NCBI GenBank assembly: GCA_002328835.1
Contig: DCWN01000025.1
Location: 1 to 64,000, forward strand
Origin: Acidobacteria bacterium UBA2161
GTDB taxonomy: Bacteria > Acidobacteriota > Vicinamibacteria > Vicinamibacterales > UBA823
DNA length: 64,000 bases
Direction of reading: 5' to 3'
Position numbers and translations under genes: made by a program. The notes beneath the pieces were generated by a model, which was not told where the DNA came from, made no database searches, and worked only from the letters and a program-made list of their open reading frames with translations. This document shows positions 62,548-64,000 of the stretch, piece by piece. Each line of letters begins with the position of its first letter. Within the stretch, counting starts at the first letter, position 1.

Positions 62548-62593
62548 CCGGACCTTTCCCGTGCCCCGGATGGACCACTCAGGGAGCCGACTC

Positions 62594-64000
62594 ATGCAGC
62601 GTGACCTCGGGATTCTCCGTTGGACTGCGGCAGCCGTCCTGACACTGAGCTTCGTAGCGGCGGCGGCGGCTCAGCCCGTTCCCGCGTCGGTGCTCGACGG
62701 CCTGGAGCTACGAGCGATCGGGCCGGCCGTCATGGGTGGGCGGATCGACGACCTGGCCGTGGACGAGTCGCGTCCGTGGATCTTCTATCTCGGCACCGCG
62801 TCGGGCGGCCTGTGGAAGACGACGAACGCCGGCACGACCTGGACATCACTCTTCGACGATCAACCCGTGTCGTCGATCGGCGACGTGGCCCTGGCCCCGT
62901 CCGATCCGGAGATCGTCTGGGTCGGCACGGGCGAGCCGAACAATCGCCAGAGCTCCACGGTGGGCCGCGGCGTGTTCAAGTCGACCGACGGTGGAGCCAG
63001 CTGGGACTACGTCGGGCTCACGGATACCCATCACATCGGACGAGTCGCCATCCACCCGAGTGACCCGGCGACGGTCTACGTGGCCGCAGTCGGCCACCTC
63101 TGGGGCCCGAACGCGGAGCGCGGCGTCTTTCGCACGAGTGACGGCGGCAAGAGCTGGGACACGGTGCTGTTCATCGACGAGGACACGGGCGTCGTCGATC
63201 TGGCCATGGATCCGACGAATCCTCGCATCCTGTACGCCGCGGCCTACCAGCGGCGGCGGACACCCTGGGGATTCGCCGGCAGCGGGCCGGGCAGCGGCCT
63301 GTACAAGACGACCGATGCCGGCGAGACCTGGCGGCGGCTCGAGCGCGGATTGCCCGAAGGGCCGCTGGGGCGGATCGGCCTCGCCGTCCATCGGGCCGAT
63401 CCCCGCATCGTCTACGCGACCGTCCAGCACGGCGACGCTGGCGGCGTCTACCGGTCGGTAGACCGCGGCGAGACGTGGGAGCAGATGAGCGACCTCAATC
63501 CGCGACCGATGTACTACAGCAAGATTCGCGTCGACCCGAACGATGCCAGCCGCGTGTACGTGCTGGGCGCGCCGTTCTATGTCTCCGACGACGACGGCCG
63601 CACGTTCACGCGAAACATCGAGATGTCGCCGACGTACGACGTCGGCGTGCACGGGGATCACCACGCGCTGTGGGTCGATCCGGCCAACAGCCGGCATCTC
63701 ATCCTGGGCGGAGATGGTGGACTGTACGTGTCGTGGGACACCAGCGCCACGTGGGACAAGGTGAACAACATTCCGCTCGGGCAGTTCTACGCGGTCGGGG
63801 TCGACCTGGAAATGCCCTACAACATCTACGGCGGGCTGCAGGACACCCATTCGTGGGGCGGCCCGAGTGCGACGCGGCGGCATATCGGCATCCTCAACGG
63901 CGACTGGTCTCAGATCAATTTCGGCGACGGAATGTACCAGCAGGTCGACCCGACCGACCCCGACACGATCTACACCGAATCGCAGGGCGGCAACATCGTT
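62594..64000 (+). CDS. Secreted BNR/sortilin-like beta-propeller protein (partial)
   Basis: 469 residues before the window ends; the gene is incomplete at its 3' side and relatives reach about 1000. The ATG at 62594 follows GGGAG. Signal peptide 1-27 (AAAAAQ). Repeated Asp-box motifs mark the blades: TTNAGTTWTS, STDGGASWDY, TSDGGKSWDT, TTDAGETWRR, SVDRGETWEQ and SDDDGRTF. This is the VPS10/sortilin-like 'glycosyl hydrolase BNR' group, abundant in Acidobacteriota; most have no proven enzymatic activity. Confidence 0.9.
   Translation, partial: MQRDLGILRWTAAAVLTLSFVAAAAAQPVPASVLDGLELRAIGPAVMGGRIDDLAVDESRPWIFYLGTASGGLWKTTNAGTTWTSLFDDQPVSSIGDVALAPSDPEIVWVGTGEPNNRQSSTVGRGVFKSTDGGASWDYVGLTDTHHIGRVAIHPSDPATVYVAAVGHLWGPNAERGVFRTSDGGKSWDTVLFIDEDTGVVDLAMDPTNPRILYAAAYQRRRTPWGFAGSGPGSGLYKTTDAGETWRRLERGLPEGPLGRIGLAVHRADPRIVYATVQHGDAGGVYRSVDRGETWEQMSDLNPRPMYYSKIRVDPNDASRVYVLGAPFYVSDDDGRTFTRNIEMSPTYDVGVHGDHHALWVDPANSRHLILGGDGGLYVSWDTSATWDKVNNIPLGQFYAVGVDLEMPYNIYGGLQDTHSWGGPSATRRHIGILNGDWSQINFGDGMYQQVDPTDPDTIYTESQGGNIV

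Overview
The window is high-GC bacterial DNA densely packed with genes, from a Gram-negative lineage (LpxD, outer-membrane barrel fragments, lipoproteins, many secreted and Tat-type leaders). The gene families point to Acidobacteriota, most likely a Vicinamibacteria-type genome: a PadR regulator coupled to an ADOP-type ABC permease, a large DUF4159/MoxR/DUF58/BatA/DUF4175 operon, DUF4097 and PD40/BNR propeller proteins, exported peptidases (M14, M28, S66) and paired serine hydrolases. The assignment is inferred from gene content; no rRNA or convincing tRNA gene is present.

Layout. 0-7.5 kb: pdxH, a thiamine-diphosphate (TPP) enzyme with a Tat-like leader, a truncated ECF sigma factor, a SoxC-like molybdoenzyme coupled to a c-type cytochrome, a BamB/PQQ-type propeller and a 5'-truncated outer-membrane fragment. 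7.5-21.3 kb: a nine-gene minus-strand operon with overlapping or close gene ends (three DUF4159 paralogues, a VWA/amidotransferase-like membrane protein, a caspase-like protein with Ser in the Cys position, MoxR, DUF58, BatA-VWA, DUF4175). This is the best candidate for an uncharacterised multi-component envelope system. 21.4-27.8 kb: Gfo/Idh/MocA oxidoreductase, GH3 lipoprotein, RDD protein, secreted acidic protein facing a DUF4097 protein across a strong bidirectional terminator, and a FadL-like fragment. 27.8-35 kb: PafA-like phosphatase, M48 and M28 peptidases, gene debris, a MITE-like element and a second Tat-like TPP enzyme.

35-42.3 kb: PadR with an ADOP permease broken by one in-frame TAA; an ECF sigma/anti-sigma/Spy-like group; an orphan PD40 propeller. 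42.4-51.7 kb: tandem serine hydrolases (the second ends inside a second copy of the MITE-like element), an ACT-DUF5612 protein, a large alpha/beta hydrolase, a decayed intergenic region, an M14 peptidase and an NTF2-like protein. 51.9-64 kb: an RRM protein that appears to start at AUU, parvulin, DinB/YfiT-like protein, a frameshifted endonuclease V, OPT transporter, Tat-exported S66 peptidase, lpxD with a ten-residue repeat tail, a YkvI-like transporter, a glycosyltransferase overlapping a fructosamine-kinase-like ORF, a low-molecular-weight phosphatase and the start of a BNR/sortilin-like propeller that runs off the end.

Themes: secretion and turnover of peptides and polymers; regulation through an ECF sigma, PadR and a MoxR-VWA membrane complex; and active gene decay (at least six damaged genes), with convergent intergenic regions carrying the repeats.
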